Of a DNA stretch of 64,000 nt, positions 1 to 11,354 are shown piece by piece. The stretch is taken from NCBI RefSeq assembly GCF_035582795.1, contig NC_134367.1:2544501-2608500 (forward strand), read 5' to 3'. Position numbers and translations under genes: made by a program. The first letter of the stretch is position 1, and the number at the start of each line of letters is the position of its first letter. Under the pieces are notes generated by a model. That model was not told the DNA's origin. It ran no database searches and saw only the letters and a program-made list of their open reading frames with translations. The stretch is from Mycteria americana (Eukaryota; Chordata; Aves; Ciconiiformes; Ciconiidae).

Positions 1-2228
1 TAAACCCCGCTGCATCCCTCGGTGAGCTCATGGCTGGGCCAAGAGAGCCCCCGGTCCGGCCCCAAGGGGGTTTGGAGCCTCATGTAGCTTTAGGGGACAT
101 CACATCCCAGCTGCCACGGTGACACAGGGCTGCTGGTGGCATTGGGGACGTCCAGCCAGGACAGCGGATCTGGGGGAGGCTGGAAACCCTTCGATTTCTG
201 CATCCCTGGTTCAAATCACAGCCAACCAAAAAGCACCTTCCCCAGAGCCCCGCTTGCAGGATGTGGCCCTGGGGCCTCTGCCCTGCAGAGGGATGCTGAA
301 AGCCACCACAGGGAGAGTCGTCTGGGTATTTTAGGCAATGAAAATGGCAGCTGAGCTGGCGGTGGGATTGCAAACCTTCCCATCCCTGTCCTGGCATCCT
401 GAAACAAGGAAATTTGGGGCCCATTTCCTACGGTGCTCACAGGCATCGCTGGCTCAGGGGATGCTCCCGGCCCCTCTCCTCTGCAGGAGGCTGAGGTGGA
501 AAAACCAACCGGATCTGTGTGATTTCGAACCAGATTTCTACCGGCTTCAAACCTGCAGGGAGGAGCGGAGGGGAGGAACAGAGCTGCCCATGCCATGGGC
601 CATGGGCTCCCCTTCCACGCCGGGCTGGAAATCCCACAGGATTTCCTGCACGTTGCTGGATTTCCTCTCTCTCCCTTTCTGCTGCTTTTTTTGGCCTTTC
701 CTCCTGAGCAGCCGGCTTCCTCCATGGTTGCTTGTTCACCTCTGTGTCACCTGCCCTTGCTGCTGTCCCCGAGGGAAATGCGCCCTTTATTTTCCCGGCT
801 GCCTTGGGGTAAAGGCTCTTCCCTACCGGGAGTGTTTGTGCTTGGTTGTAGTTCCAGGGAAACCCCAAATTATTTTGATCCCAGGAGGGAGGAGGTGGGT
901 GCTCTGCCCAGGACCTGCCTCCCGAATGCCTGGGGTGTCTCCCCGGGATGTTGCTGGAAGGCAGGGACGTCGCTAACAGCGTAAGGGCATGGAAAACCAC
1001 GCTCAAAGGCACGGACCTGGCTGCAGTGGGGGGACGCTGTTTTGGGGGGACGCTGTTTCGGGGGTCCGGCTCCCCAGTGAGCCCAGCAGCATCGTGGGCA
1101 CTGGCTCGACTGTAGCAGATTCACTTGTGGGGCTTTTCCAGCCCTTACGCAGCAGATAAAAATCTCCTGTTAAAGCGAATAATTTTTACAGCTGTAACTG
1201 ATGTGACCTTGGTGAGATGAGCTGCAGCATCACAGCTCCTGTCTGGTTTTTTGGGGGTTTTTTCCCCTATATGAGGGTTTGTACCTTGGGATGGGGGAAC
1301 AGGCCCTGGGGAGAGGAGGAGGGGATAAATCCCCCTAAGAATTCATTCCCTTCTCCCAGGAGGGACGGTGTGGGGGCTGGGGAGCTTTACACGCTGCTCC
1401 TCTACACTAAAAGTGCCCTCAATTTTCCCTTTCAGACGACACATTCCTTGATAAAAAGCAATGTAACTGTACTTGCTCCCCGTGTTTCCCTTCTGCCCAT
1501 CCATGCCATAAAAGCAACCAACTCCTGCAAGAGCCCAGGTAACGGACCCGCAGCCACCGGCGCGGCTGCCGCACCCTCCCACGGCCCTGCCCTTATGCCC
1601 TGGCCATGCTGAGACGAGCAGGAAGAGGGAAATTACGGCTTTGATTTTTTTTCCCCCAGCTGGAAATGCAGAAAAACACTGCTGCAGGGCCAGACACCAG
1701 CAGCAACACAAAGCCCAGGTCCCGTTGGCTCCATCGTTACCAGGTTAATTAGATGATCGCTTTTCCACCCACAAGCCAAGGCAGCCTGCGTACCCCAGCA
1801 TTGCTTTCCTGTTTTTAAAAAAAAAAAAAAAGGCTTCAATTCAAGAGCGTGTGGCGTTGTGGGGAGTGGGACTGACAGGGAAAGGGGAGTGCTGGTGCTG
1901 TGGGGGCATTACAAATCCCTACATCCATATAATTTTTCAGAGTACGTTGCTGGGCCTGTGCTAAGCGATGTGCGGGCTGTGCAGGATTTATACCCTCTGG
2001 CTTGCTGCCCGCAATGGACCGTGAAAAGCTTCAGGAAGAAAAATAGGATTTGTATCGCCAGTGTTTTAAGAAGTGATTCTGGAGTTGTTGGGCTGAAAAG
2101 CAAAGGGCTGCTGCGTTTCTGTGGGTGCCCAATGCACAGCAAAGTTCGCCCATCACCTTCCTCGCTCCCTGGATCCTGCTTTTAGCGCCGGGGCAATGGT
2201 GCTCAGCTGTGGTGGAAGTATGAAGCTG
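1..2228. other. intergenic, GC-rich, no gene seen
   Basis: Several overlapping open frames of 100-210 residues occur on both strands, but they overlap each other in GC-rich sequence and resemble no family I know, so I do not call them. A 16-bp direct repeat (GGACGCTGTTT core) lies near 1028-1062, and there is an A16-type run near 1817-1832. In human the tail-to-tail neighbour of INTS9 is EXTL3. No EXTL3 coding sequence is visible here, though part of its 3' UTR cannot be excluded. Confidence 0.5.
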
Positions 2229-2385
2229 GAATAGAATAGAATAGAATAGAATAGAATAGAGCAGAATATTCAGTTGGAGAGTAGACCAGACTATTCAGTT
2301 GGAAGGGACCTACAAGGATCATCTAGTCCAACTGTTGACTACTTCAGGGCTGACCAAAAGTTAAAACATGTTTTTAAGGGCATTA
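2229..2385 (-). mobile_element. CR1 LINE 3' end with (GAATA)n tail
   Basis: The plus strand reads (GAATA)n at 2229-2260 and then TTGGAAGGGACCTACAAGGA, CATCTAGTCCAACTG, and CTTCAGGGCTGACCAAAAGTTAAA. This is the reverse complement of the known avian CR1 3' region and its ATTCTATTC tail. The copy is strongly 5'-truncated. ATTCAGTTGGA occurs twice, 25 bp apart (2269 and 2294), a small internal duplication next to the tail. Confidence 0.85.
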
Positions 2386-3633
2386 GGAGCCCTGCTCTTG
2401 GCTTAAAACCCCTGGGTGAAGCAGGGTTTTGCCCACGGTGCAATCAAGTGGCTGCAGGGAGGTAAAGGAGGAATTGGGAGAGCGAAAGAGGCAGTTAGCA
2501 CCGCCGCGAAGCACCTGCAGCCACCCGGTGAATGTGCGCGCCGGGCCGACGGCAGCGCACTGTAATTTAGAGGCTCAAAATAGTAAATATTAAGAGCAGT
2601 CAGAGGGAAATGAGCAGTTATTAGCCAGGCAATTAATAAAAGACCTATGCTGCGCTCAGTGTTGTGCCTGCAAGGGAAGGATAATTGTCACCGTTCGTTT
2701 TAACCCACTAAGTAATTTAATGTAGTAAATAAAAAAGAAAACAACCCTAGAGCAAGCGCCACCAGTCCTTGTGAACGCCTTCCTGGAGCCCAGCTCTGCC
2801 CCCGGGACACAGCGAGTCCTGGAGCAGCACTGTGGCAGAAACCCGACAGGTTTGGGCTTTTTTTTTCCCTTTTCCCTTAAAGAATAAAAAAGAGCTGTGA
2901 GGTGTAACACCGGTTCCTACACCTTGATTTTAAGGCCTGTTGGATGCTCTTCTTGCAGGTGTTTCTCGGCAGAGGGCCCTGCTCTCTTGCGTAGCTGGTT
3001 GTTAAGCTCTCACCCTGCACGTATTGTGCTGTCAACATGATAATAATAATAAAACTTAAAAATAAGACAAGTTGTGATGTCTTTGCATGTGGTTGGGCTT
3101 CTCCACGTAGCAACACAGGGCTGCTTTGCTCCGTCCCTCACCCTTTTTGTTACTGAGCACCCCTTAATATCAAGAAAATAATAATAATGCAACGTTTTAC
3201 CAAGAGGGATGCCGGTGTTTGCATCGTTGGTTATTGCTGCAATAGGAACCAGCTGGTCGTTAGAGGTTTTCTCACCAGGGAGCTCACGCTAACCCCACGG
3301 CTTGGCCTAATCGCACTGAATTATGTTCTGCCTCAGGACATTCTCTGGCGTAGCTTTAATTACCCACAGCAGCCCGGTCTCGTCACGCTTGAGATGGAGA
3401 CATCACCCCTCCGTGTACTCGGGGGCAAGGAGAGGAACATGTCCTAGGGACACGCAGGGACAGTTATAGGGCCAAGGCAGAGAAAAGATGGGGGAATAAT
3501 TTAATGTTTTGCATTAATCAAGGCAAAGAGCTTTTAATCGTTTAGCCCCGCCAGTAAAAATGCAGCAAACTGATGCTGTGACTGCTGAAACAGGAGTTTG
3601 GGAAGATCATTGCCTCTTAGGGCTGAATTAGGT
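2386..3633. other. intergenic, no gene seen
   Basis: Unique-looking sequence without a supportable coding region. An AT-rich stretch at about 2560-2650 contrasts with GC-rich surroundings and contains several homeodomain-type TAAT cores. It could be a conserved non-coding element, but that is only a guess from composition. Confidence 0.4.
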
Positions 3634-3759
3634 CTGTTACAGACCCCCCAACCAGGATGAGGAGACAGATGAACTATTCCATAAGCAGCTGGGAGAAGCC
3701 TCACGATCGCTAGCCCTTGTTCTCGTGGGGGACTTCAACCTGCCGGCTGTCTGCTGGAA

Positions 3760-5325
3760 ATGCAACACAGCAGAGAGGAAACAGTCCAGGAGGTTCCTGG
3801 AGCGTGTGGCAGAGACCTTCCTGACACAGCTGGTGAGGGAGCCAACGAGGGAAGGGGCCCGCTGGACCTCTTGTTCACCAACAGAGAAGGACTTGTGAGC
3901 CATGTGATGGTTGGAGGCCGTCTTGGGCAGAGCGATCACGAAATGATAGAGTTTTTGATATGTGGAGAAGCGGCGAGGGGGGTCAGCAAAACTGCCACCT
4001 TAGACTTCCGGAGGGCGGACTTGGGCCTGTTTAGGAGACTGGTCGAGAGAGTCCCCTGGGAGGCAGCCCCAATGGGCAAAGGGGTCCAGGAAGGCTGGAC
4101 ATTCTTTAAGGAGGAAGTCCTAAAGGCACAAGAGCGGGCTGTCCCCAGGTGCCGAAAGACGAGCCGGCGGGGAAGAAGACCGGCCTGGCTGAACAGAGAG
4201 CTCTGGCTGGAACTCAGGAAAAAGAGGAGAGTCTGTGACCTCTGGAAGAAGGGGCGGGCAACTCAGGAGGACTACAGGGGTGTAGCGAGGCTGTGCAGGG
4301 AGAACATTAGAAGGGCCAAAGCTGAGCTAGAGCTCAGTCTGGCTGCTGCTGTAAAAGACAACAAAAAACACTTCTTCAAATACATTAGCAGCAAAAGGAG
4401 AGCTCAGGAGAATCTCCAGCCCCTAGGAGACGGGGGAGGGAACACAGTGACCAAGGATGAGGAAAAGGCTGAGGTACTTAATGCCTTCTTTGCCTCAGTC
4501 TTTAATAGCAGGGCCGACTGTTCTCTGGGTACCCAGCCCCTGGAGTTAGAAGACGGGGACGGGGACCAGAATGGAGCCCCCATAATCCAGGGGGAAATGG
4601 TGAGTGACCTCCTGCACCACTTAGACACTCACAAGTCTATGGGGCCTGATGAGATCCACCCGAGAGTACTGAAGGAGCTGGCAGATGTGCTCACCAAGCC
4701 CCTTTCCATCATTTACCAGCAGTCCTGGCTAACTGGGGAGGTCCCTGCTGACTGGAGATTAGCAAATGTGACACCTATCTTCAAGAAGGGCCGGAAGGAG
4801 GACCTGGGGAACTACAGGCCTGTCAGCCTGACCTCGGTGCCGGGGAAGCTGATGGAGCAGATCATCCTGAGTGCTATCACACGGCATGTAGAGAATAACC
4901 AAGGGATCAAGCCCAGCCAGCATGAGTTCAGGAAAGGCAGGTCCTGCTTGACCAACCTGATCTCCTTCTATGACAAGGTGACCCGCCTAGTGGATGAGGG
5001 AAAGGCTGTGGATGTTGTCTATCTAGACTTCAGTAAAGCCTTTGACACGGTTTCCCACAGCATTCTCCTGGAGAAACTGGCTGCTCATGGCTTGGACGGG
5101 TGTACTCTTCGCTGGGTAAAGAACTGGCTGGATGGCCGGGCCCAAAGAGTGGTGGTGAATGGAGTTTACTCCAGTTGGTGGCCGGTCACAAGCGGTGTCC
5201 CCAGGGCTCTGTGTCGGAGCCAGCCTTGTTTAATATCTTTATCAATGATCTGGACGAGGGGATCGAGTGCACCCTCAGTCAGTTTGCAGACGACACCAAG
5301 TTGTGCGGGAGTGTTGATCTCTTGA
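3760..5325 (+). pseudogene. CR1 ORF2 fragment (reverse transcriptase), frame-broken
   Basis: This is the largest open frame in the window. It lacks the true ORF2 start and most of the endonuclease, and reads off-frame at both ends: its first residues up to about 3850 and its last ones after about 5200 no longer resemble CR1. The RT fingers and palm motifs are clear (ADWRLANVTPIFKKG, DFSKAFD). The FADD catalytic motif has moved to another frame, so no functional RT can result from this copy. Confidence 0.9.
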
Positions 5326-6151
5326 GGGTAGGCAGGCTCTGCAGAGGGACCTGGACAGGCTGGGTCGATGGGCTGAGGTCAATTGTGTGAGGTTCAACAA
5401 GGCCAAGTGCTGGGTCCTGCACGTGGGCCACAGCAACCCCATGCAACGCTACAGGCTTGGGGAAGAGTGGCTGGAAAGCTGCCTGGTGGAAAAGGACCTG
5501 GGGGTGTTGGTTGACAGCCGGCTGAATATGAGCCAGCAGTGTGCACAGGTGGCCAAGAAGGCCAATGGCATCCTGGCTTGTGTCAGGAATAGTGTGGCCA
5601 GCAGGACTGGGGCAGTGATCGTGCCCCTGTACTGGGCACTGGTGAGGCTGCACCTCGAATGCTGTGTTCAGTGTTGGGCCCCTCACTCCCAGAGAGACAT
5701 GGAGGGGCTGGAGCGTGTCCAGAGAAGGGCAACGGAGCTGGGGGAGGGTCTGGAGCACAAGGCTGATGGGGAGCGGCTGAGGGACCTGGGGTTGTTCAGC
5801 CTGGAGAAAAGGAGGCTGAGGGGAGACCTCATCGCTCTCTACAGCTGCCTGAAAGGAGGGTGTAGAGAGGTGGGGTCGGTCTCTTCTCCCAGGTAACAAG
5901 TGATAGGACGAGAGGAAATGGCCTCAAGTTGCGCCAGGGGAGGTTTAGACTGGATATTGGGAAATTTTACTTCACTGAAAGGGTTGTCAAGCACTGGAAG
6001 AGGCTGCCCAGGGAAGTGGTTGAGTTGCCATCCCTGGGGGTACTTAAAGGACATTTGGATGAGGTGCTTAGGGACATGGTGTAGTGGTGGTTTTGGCAGT
6101 GTTAGGTTTACGGTTGGACTCAATGATCTTAAACGTCTTTTCCAACCTATA

Positions 6152-6183
6152 CGATTCTGTGATTCTGTGATTCTGTGATTCTG
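6152..6183 (+). repeat. CR1 3' tail, (ATTCTGTG)n
   Basis: Four near-perfect copies of the 8-bp unit, directly after the CR1 3' end (GACTCAATGATCTTAAA context). It marks the 3' terminus used for target-primed reverse transcription. Confidence 0.95.
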
Positions 6184-6540
6184 TTAATTAATCCCGCTTG
6201 ACTTAGGAGCCTCCTATGGTGCCACTTGACTGTGTCGCATCAGTCCCTGCGGTCCATGATCGCCGGCCCTAAGGAAGCCTTCCTTGCCCAGGGGATCCTA
6301 CCTGCCAGGGTTCCTGGTCAGGGCTGCCCCGTGCTCCCAGGCAGCGCCCCACGGCCCTCAAGTCTCCTCATGGGAGAAGTACTGTGTCCCCACAGGCAAG
6401 AACCCCCGTAGCCCACAGAGCTGCCCCTGGCACGTAGGTCCCCATGCCGTGCTGTGGAGAGCAGGATGGGGGTGCTTGGCTGTAACCCTGAGGTCACAGG
6501 AAGAGACTTGGCTTGTTCCCTGTGGGCCCCAAGACTTGGT

Positions 6541-6698
6541 GATGGGGCCCCAAAGTGATGGGGCCCCGGTGGCGGGTCTCAGGTGGTAGGGCCTTAGTGA
6601 TGGGTCCCAGATGATTGGTCCCAGGTGAAGGGTCCCCAAGGGACGGGATCACAGTTCACGAGTCCCAGGTGATGGGTCGCATGTGCTGGGTCAACGGG
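6541..6698. repeat. 14-bp GC-rich minisatellite, 11 degenerate units
   Basis: The unit is close to GATGGGTCCCAGGT. Unit starts are 6541 (16 bp), 6557, 6571, 6585, 6599, 6613, 6627, 6641, 6655 (16 bp), 6671 and 6685. Most units are exactly 14 bp and keep GGG followed by CC and GT at fixed offsets. Variation between units is high, so it is an old array. Confidence 0.85.
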
Positions 6699-8149
6699 GA
6701 CCTGTTTGATCTGACTTATCTTCTCCATCACGAGCCTACCCAGGCCATGACGCACAGCGGAACACAAACCCCTCCGCGCTCAGCGTCCCCAGTCCTCCCA
6801 AAGGCTGAGCTGCCGGTGGGGCACAGACCCAGCGTCTCACTCCAGCTTCCCTCAGGTCATCACGTCCAGGTTCCCGAGGAGGTGACGCTGGTGTGGCTCA
6901 GGGCACTGCTCAGGTGGCATCAGGGCCAGCTGATTCCCCGGTGACACCGACTGCATCTGGGGGACAGCATGAGCCTGGAATTAAATGACTCGGTCCAGTT
7001 GTTTTTATTAAGGCTCACATTAATAGAAAGAAAACACAATATCCTTCTCTCCATCCAGGAATATCTGTCCATAAAAGCCAGCCAAGTGCAGAAAGCTGAT
7101 TTTAACCTTTTCTCCCCATTATTCCCCGGCCCAGCCACGCGGCCCTGGCTGCGCTGCGGGAGCGCCCGGGATAGGAAGCGCACCGAGAATTAATCACTTG
7201 CCAGGGGCCAAGGTGCAGCCCTGCAAAGCGGCTGCTTGAGAAGCAGCCCAGCTGCGAACACCACTCTTTGCGTTTAATTAGGGGAGCTGCAGAGAGCTGG
7301 TGAAGCGCAGCAAGGGATGCGGGCCTCCCACGTCACACGTGGTCACGGGGACTGGAGGTGGCCACAGCACAACGAACATCGCACGGTGGCCAAGGGGATT
7401 TTTTTTTTTTTTCTTTTCCTTTCTGGAAGAAAGAGAGTGAAACTAAGTACCTTTGCGGTTGTTTGTCCATTAAAGTGAGCGTCTCTGGTTAAAACGTATT
7501 TGCCACCCATTGTATTCCCCCCCATTTGCAGCTCTCCTGGGCTGCCATGGTTACCTCTGCAGGACTGACCCAGCCCAAAGAAATGCCATTTAGTTTTCTT
7601 CCTTTGTGCAAAATGAACAAGCACTTATTTTTGCTAGTTTAATTAAGATTTTTCATTTAAGAATTCCCCCGTCCCCCCCCAGTATGTTTATTTTTCCAGC
7701 AGGCACAACCTTTCCGTTTATAAGAAATGAATCCGTTTTCAGATGCTGGACCAGAGCAGTAATAAGTTTTCCTGCCCAAAATGACAAGAAGAAAAATGTA
7801 AAAACTTTTAAATTGATTTTTTTTTTTCCCCCAGGAGGGTGGGAAAGCCTTTGGAAAGCCATTAGCTACCAGATGACCTGATAAAATATCAGTATGGCTG
7901 TTACTGGTCAGAGCTTTGCACCTCAAATAAGGATTTTGGTGTGACAGCTCTATGGCATCAGTTGCCTTTCAGCAGTGAACCACGCTAAAAACTAACTGTT
8001 GGGCTCGAGTCCATTTCTAATCCTGTTAATGAGCACAGCAGCCCACTCCCAGTTCCCGATTTAACCACTGTGCTTTTAATACGACTTCTGCCGCAGCAGC
8101 TTTCAGCTGTAAGACTCAAGGCAGCCTGCAAAGGAGGACGGTACGATTT

Positions 8150-8235
8150 CGATTTCACGTAAGGGGAAAGTGAGGCACTGAGCCAGGAGCATGTCCAAAA
8201 GCAGAGGCAGGACTAGACTGGAGCTCTCTCGTTCT
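8150..8235 (+). repeat. MIR-like SINE core fragment
   Basis: The text GGGGAAAGTGAGGCACTGAG with AGGCAGGACTAGACTGG follows the MIR core pattern (fraction conserved: GAAACTGAGGCACAGAG, then GCAGAGCCAGGA). The match is by eye and divergence is high. Confidence 0.45.
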
Positions 8236-10604
8236 GTCAAGTTGGGCAGCACTGAGAGATTTCCACAGAGGGCTCGGAGCACCAGGGTTTATTTGGCCCA
8301 GTGATACACTAGTCACTCCTGTGGAGTAGCTATTGTGGCCGATACAGGCTGTCTCACTCTTCACATTTAAATATTTCCCTAATACCTTGAGGTGGGTAAA
8401 GCCTCTCTGTCTAACCTGACTTTCTGTATAGCGAGGCCGTGCTGGATGAGGACATTGGGAGGTTATTCTCCCCTGATACGGAAGGCTGGTTGGACCGCGT
8501 AACCTCAGCAAAGACTGCAAATCTTCTCTCGCCTTCCTGCCCTCACACACCTGCAGAGTCAGAGAAACACAGAGCTCGATTAAATCTTTTGTCAGTGAAT
8601 CCGCAGCCCCGTTACCGCAGGGCTCCATGTCATATAAATGTCACATAAATGTCACAGAACCGTCCCCACATGTCTCAGCACCCAGCTAGTTCAACTCTTG
8701 GGTTCTGGCTCAAGGGAATCCTCTTGACTACAGGTAGCTACAACTCGGCTCTACCCCAGCCGAGGTTGTCTGCACTTGTAGCTGGGCTTTCGTGCTTCTC
8801 GCTCCTTGGGTCATGGGAACTGAGCACTCAGAGCCTGTTTACCACCAGGGAGCCGCAGCTCTGCTCAACCGTACGCACATGGCCTCCAACAGCAGTCTGG
8901 CGAGGGGAAAAGTCTTGGGCCGGAGCCCACGCTGACCCAAAAGCTTGGTGGAGCCAAGCTGGGAAGGTCAGGCGCAGTTCAGAAGCACAGCATCCCACGG
9001 CTGCCACGAGGGGACGGTGCTGTGGTTCATAAGCAGCCATGAAGTGCTAATTACTGAATTTGCTTCCCCTTTCCCAAAAGGCATCAGGAAAAACAGAGGA
9101 GGAATTGCAGGCTTGGGGTGTGCTGTCACTGTGCCAGCAAACTGATTTTCCCTCGTTCTTTGCCCCAAAATAAGCTCTTCATGGTGAATTGTTACACCTC
9201 CCGATCGCTCCCCGCAAGGTCCCCTCCGAGTCCTCCGTGGCAGCAGACTGACTCAGATTTCCTAACACTCAGTCGCTCGAGCACAGCCTGCACCAGGCAC
9301 AAACTTCATGGCCTGCCCACCGGCACAGCGCCGCACTGCCCGCGCTCAGCCAAGGTGGATGCCACAAGCACTAACGCACAGCCTCGGGTCTGGCTTCGTA
9401 AAGCAACAAGTGAAGTCCCTTATAATTATAAACGCAAATGAGTATATTCACCAAATGCAGGCTCATTGGGACCAATGCTGGAGCTGGTCGAGGTAACAAG
9501 GAGAAAGACGCTCTCAAGGACTCATACATTACAAGGCCCGCTCTTCCCTCTCCCCCTGCCTCCTCTGCTCAGCTGAGTTTATCACATGGCCCCTGTGTGT
9601 TAAGAATAATCTTTTTGGAGATTTAATTACAAGGTGAAATATGTCCAATTCTATTATTCCATTTTCGAGTGATGATACAGAAGCCGAACTACAGCAAATG
9701 TTGTAAACTCTTATGAGGATTAATGCTACTGCAACAAGTTCTTTATCACATTGATGATACTATTTCTCTCACGCCCATGACATACACACAAAGCAAAGGT
9801 ACGGATGCTGGAGTCTGTACATCCAATCGAATAGAAATCCTTAATGTGTACGAAATGCGATGTGGAAACTGCAATAGCAAATAGTTTTTATTACAGAGCT
9901 GTTCTTCCACTGCCTTAATCTCCCCAAAGCTATAAACTGAAAGAGTAGTTATATTTTACAAATGTGTATATACATGCACAGGCGGATGTGGAATAAGCAT
10001 GCAGATGCTTTTATAAACCACAGAATGTGCTTCCTCCTTGGCAGTCTTACTATGCTTTTTATTTTTAACACCAAATAAATACAAAACAATCCAATAAAAA
10101 CCAAACAGCAGTAAATCTGAGAAATCGGTCGCTTTTAAAAGCAATACTATTAACTAAGTTTAGGCCCCAAATACACGATTTTGGGAGTGAAAAACCTCCC
10201 CAGGTCTGTAGTACAGATGGCTTTGCATAAATGACTCAGTATTTCAACCAGGATTCGGGATTGTAGGGGCTGAAAGGACAGGTTTTTGGAAGGTAGAAAC
10301 AAGAGGCACTTAAATCTCACAGGTTTTTCATGAGCACTAGGAGTTTAACTATTTGATGTACTTTTGAAAGTGTATTCCTGAGATACTTCCTCCACTGATG
10401 ATGGAGGAACCCAGGAGAAGGCAGTCCTTTGCGTGTCTCTGTGAAGAGCCTAGAGCTAGGGGGACGAAACTGGTCATAACGGGTGAGGGTGCAGCATCAA
10501 TAAGCACCTCGCATTGCTAAAGCATATAGCTTTTCCAAAATCCCTCTGGTTTTGCAGGGAATGGCCAGGCTCTTGCCACTTCGAAGCTATTCTACATGTC
10601 CAGC

Positions 10605-11177
10605 ATAGCCCCCTTTTTCTATTTTTATTTTTATAATCTTTGCCTTACCAGCTTTCTCATTGCTCTTCGTGCCAGTGAAATGCACAGTGTAGGTGGAGGA
10701 CAGACAGGAAATTGGATCTGGTGACTGGGAAGAAGCAGTGGGGAGAAGAATAAATCTCTTAATATCTAAGGCCATTGTTTCAATATTCCTACAGAGTTTT
10801 CTCAGGTAAAGGACTGGGGCATACATTGCTGAGAGGGTCACACAAGAGAAATGTCTGTGTCTGCACACAGTTTCACCCTGACCTTGTAAATATACACTCT
10901 ATTTACTTACTCTGCAGTTCATCTCTCCTATAACATTCCAATTCCCAATTTTACAGAACAGGAATCCCTTCCAAAGTATTCCAAAACCAGTTAAAAATAA
11001 AATTTAAAAAATAGACAGATATTAAAAATAATTCCTTGCTTCTCCATGAAGGGGAAAGCGGTTTCTGGTTTCTCTGAATCAAGAAATTCTCTCTCTCTCC
11101 CTTTGGTCACCCTCTGGAAAGCTCTTAGCTCTGGTGCTCTGGGGTCTCTCCTTGCAGAGCAGCATGATGTCCATGAG
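10605..11177 (-). other. INTS9: INTS9 3' UTR (approximate end)
   Basis: Non-coding sequence following the TAG stop. It is AT-rich in its middle part, with T runs and TTTAAATTTTATTTTT-like sequence read on the minus strand. The end is placed about 20 bases past the first AATAAA downstream of the stop. The real cleavage site could be elsewhere, for example at the next AATAAA near 10060. Confidence 0.5.
10624..10629 (-). promoter_or_regulatory. candidate INTS9 poly(A) signal AATAAA
   Basis: TTTATT on the plus strand reads AATAAA on the minus strand, about 550 bases after the stop. It is the first canonical hexamer I find on that strand. It is followed by a short G-run and TG-containing sequence, compatible with a downstream element. 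No transcript evidence is available from the sequence. Confidence 0.4.
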
Positions 11178-11354
11178 CTAAAATTTCTGCAGGAATTTGA
11201 GAACCAGGTCACGCAGTTTCACCCTCAAAGGTTCATCATTGTCGCAGATGATGTGTGTGGAGTCCTCCTCAATCTGAATGAGGGTTTCTGCCTCCTGGAG
11301 GAGTACGATGTGGCCTTTGGCCGTGTCCTCCACCTTCACGTCACTGAAACCGTG
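11178..11354 (-). CDS. INTS9: INTS9 last coding exon, residues about 601-658 and stop
   Basis: The 177-bp coding part of the terminal exon: 58 codons and a TAG stop at 11180-11178. It begins [20 protein letters not shown], continues [20 protein letters not shown] and ends [12 protein letters not shown]. The acceptor is acatctag. This is most of the C-terminal domain that binds the INTS11 C-terminal domain (roughly residues 580-658 in human); the heterodimer is needed for cleavage activity. High conservation down to the last residue suggests strong constraint. Confidence 0.97.
   Translation of the reverse strand, partial: HGFSDVKVEDTAKGHIVLLQEAETLIQIEEDSTHIICDNDEPLRVKLRDLVLKFLQKF

Larger units (their letters stand above)
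3634..6183 (+). mobile_element. 5'-truncated CR1 LINE, near-complete ORF2, inactive
   Basis: A 2.5-kb copy of the avian CR1 non-LTR retrotransposon. The endonuclease end with GDFNLP is at 3728-3745. A long open frame (3760-5325, 521 codons) carries the linker and most of the reverse transcriptase: SDHEMIEF, YRPVSLTSVPGKLMEQ and [14 protein letters not shown]. The catalytic FADDT motif is at about 5284-5298 but in another frame. The C-terminal region (MRFNKAKC) runs from 5387 in a third frame. At least three frame changes and the missing 5' end make it non-autonomous. The end is the 8-bp tail ATTCTGTG, about four units at 6152-6183. No clear target duplication is seen, as is usual for CR1. The long open RT frame indicates a fairly young insertion. 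Confidence 0.95.
6184..10604. other. intergenic between CR1 and INTS9 3' end
   Basis: Apart from the minisatellite and one MIR-like piece (about 8155), I see no gene. T and A runs lie at 7399-7413 and 7819-7828. Composition falls from GC-rich (to about 7200) to AT-rich. The stretch at 6969-7110 is AT-rich inside GC-rich sequence. Short open frames such as 8155-8628 (minus) have no recognisable content. Confidence 0.5.

Noticed and set aside
216..1012. Overlapping open frames of 129-212 residues on both strands (338-976 plus, 216-725 and 437-1012 minus)
   Set aside because: GC-rich sequence with frames open on both strands, no known domain, no splice or promoter context.
5279..5899. 206-residue minus-strand open frame
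   Set aside because: It is the antisense shadow of the CR1 ORF2 C-terminal region.
8155..8628. 157-residue minus-strand open frame
   Set aside because: It overlaps a MIR-like piece and reads as low-information sequence without a recognisable family.
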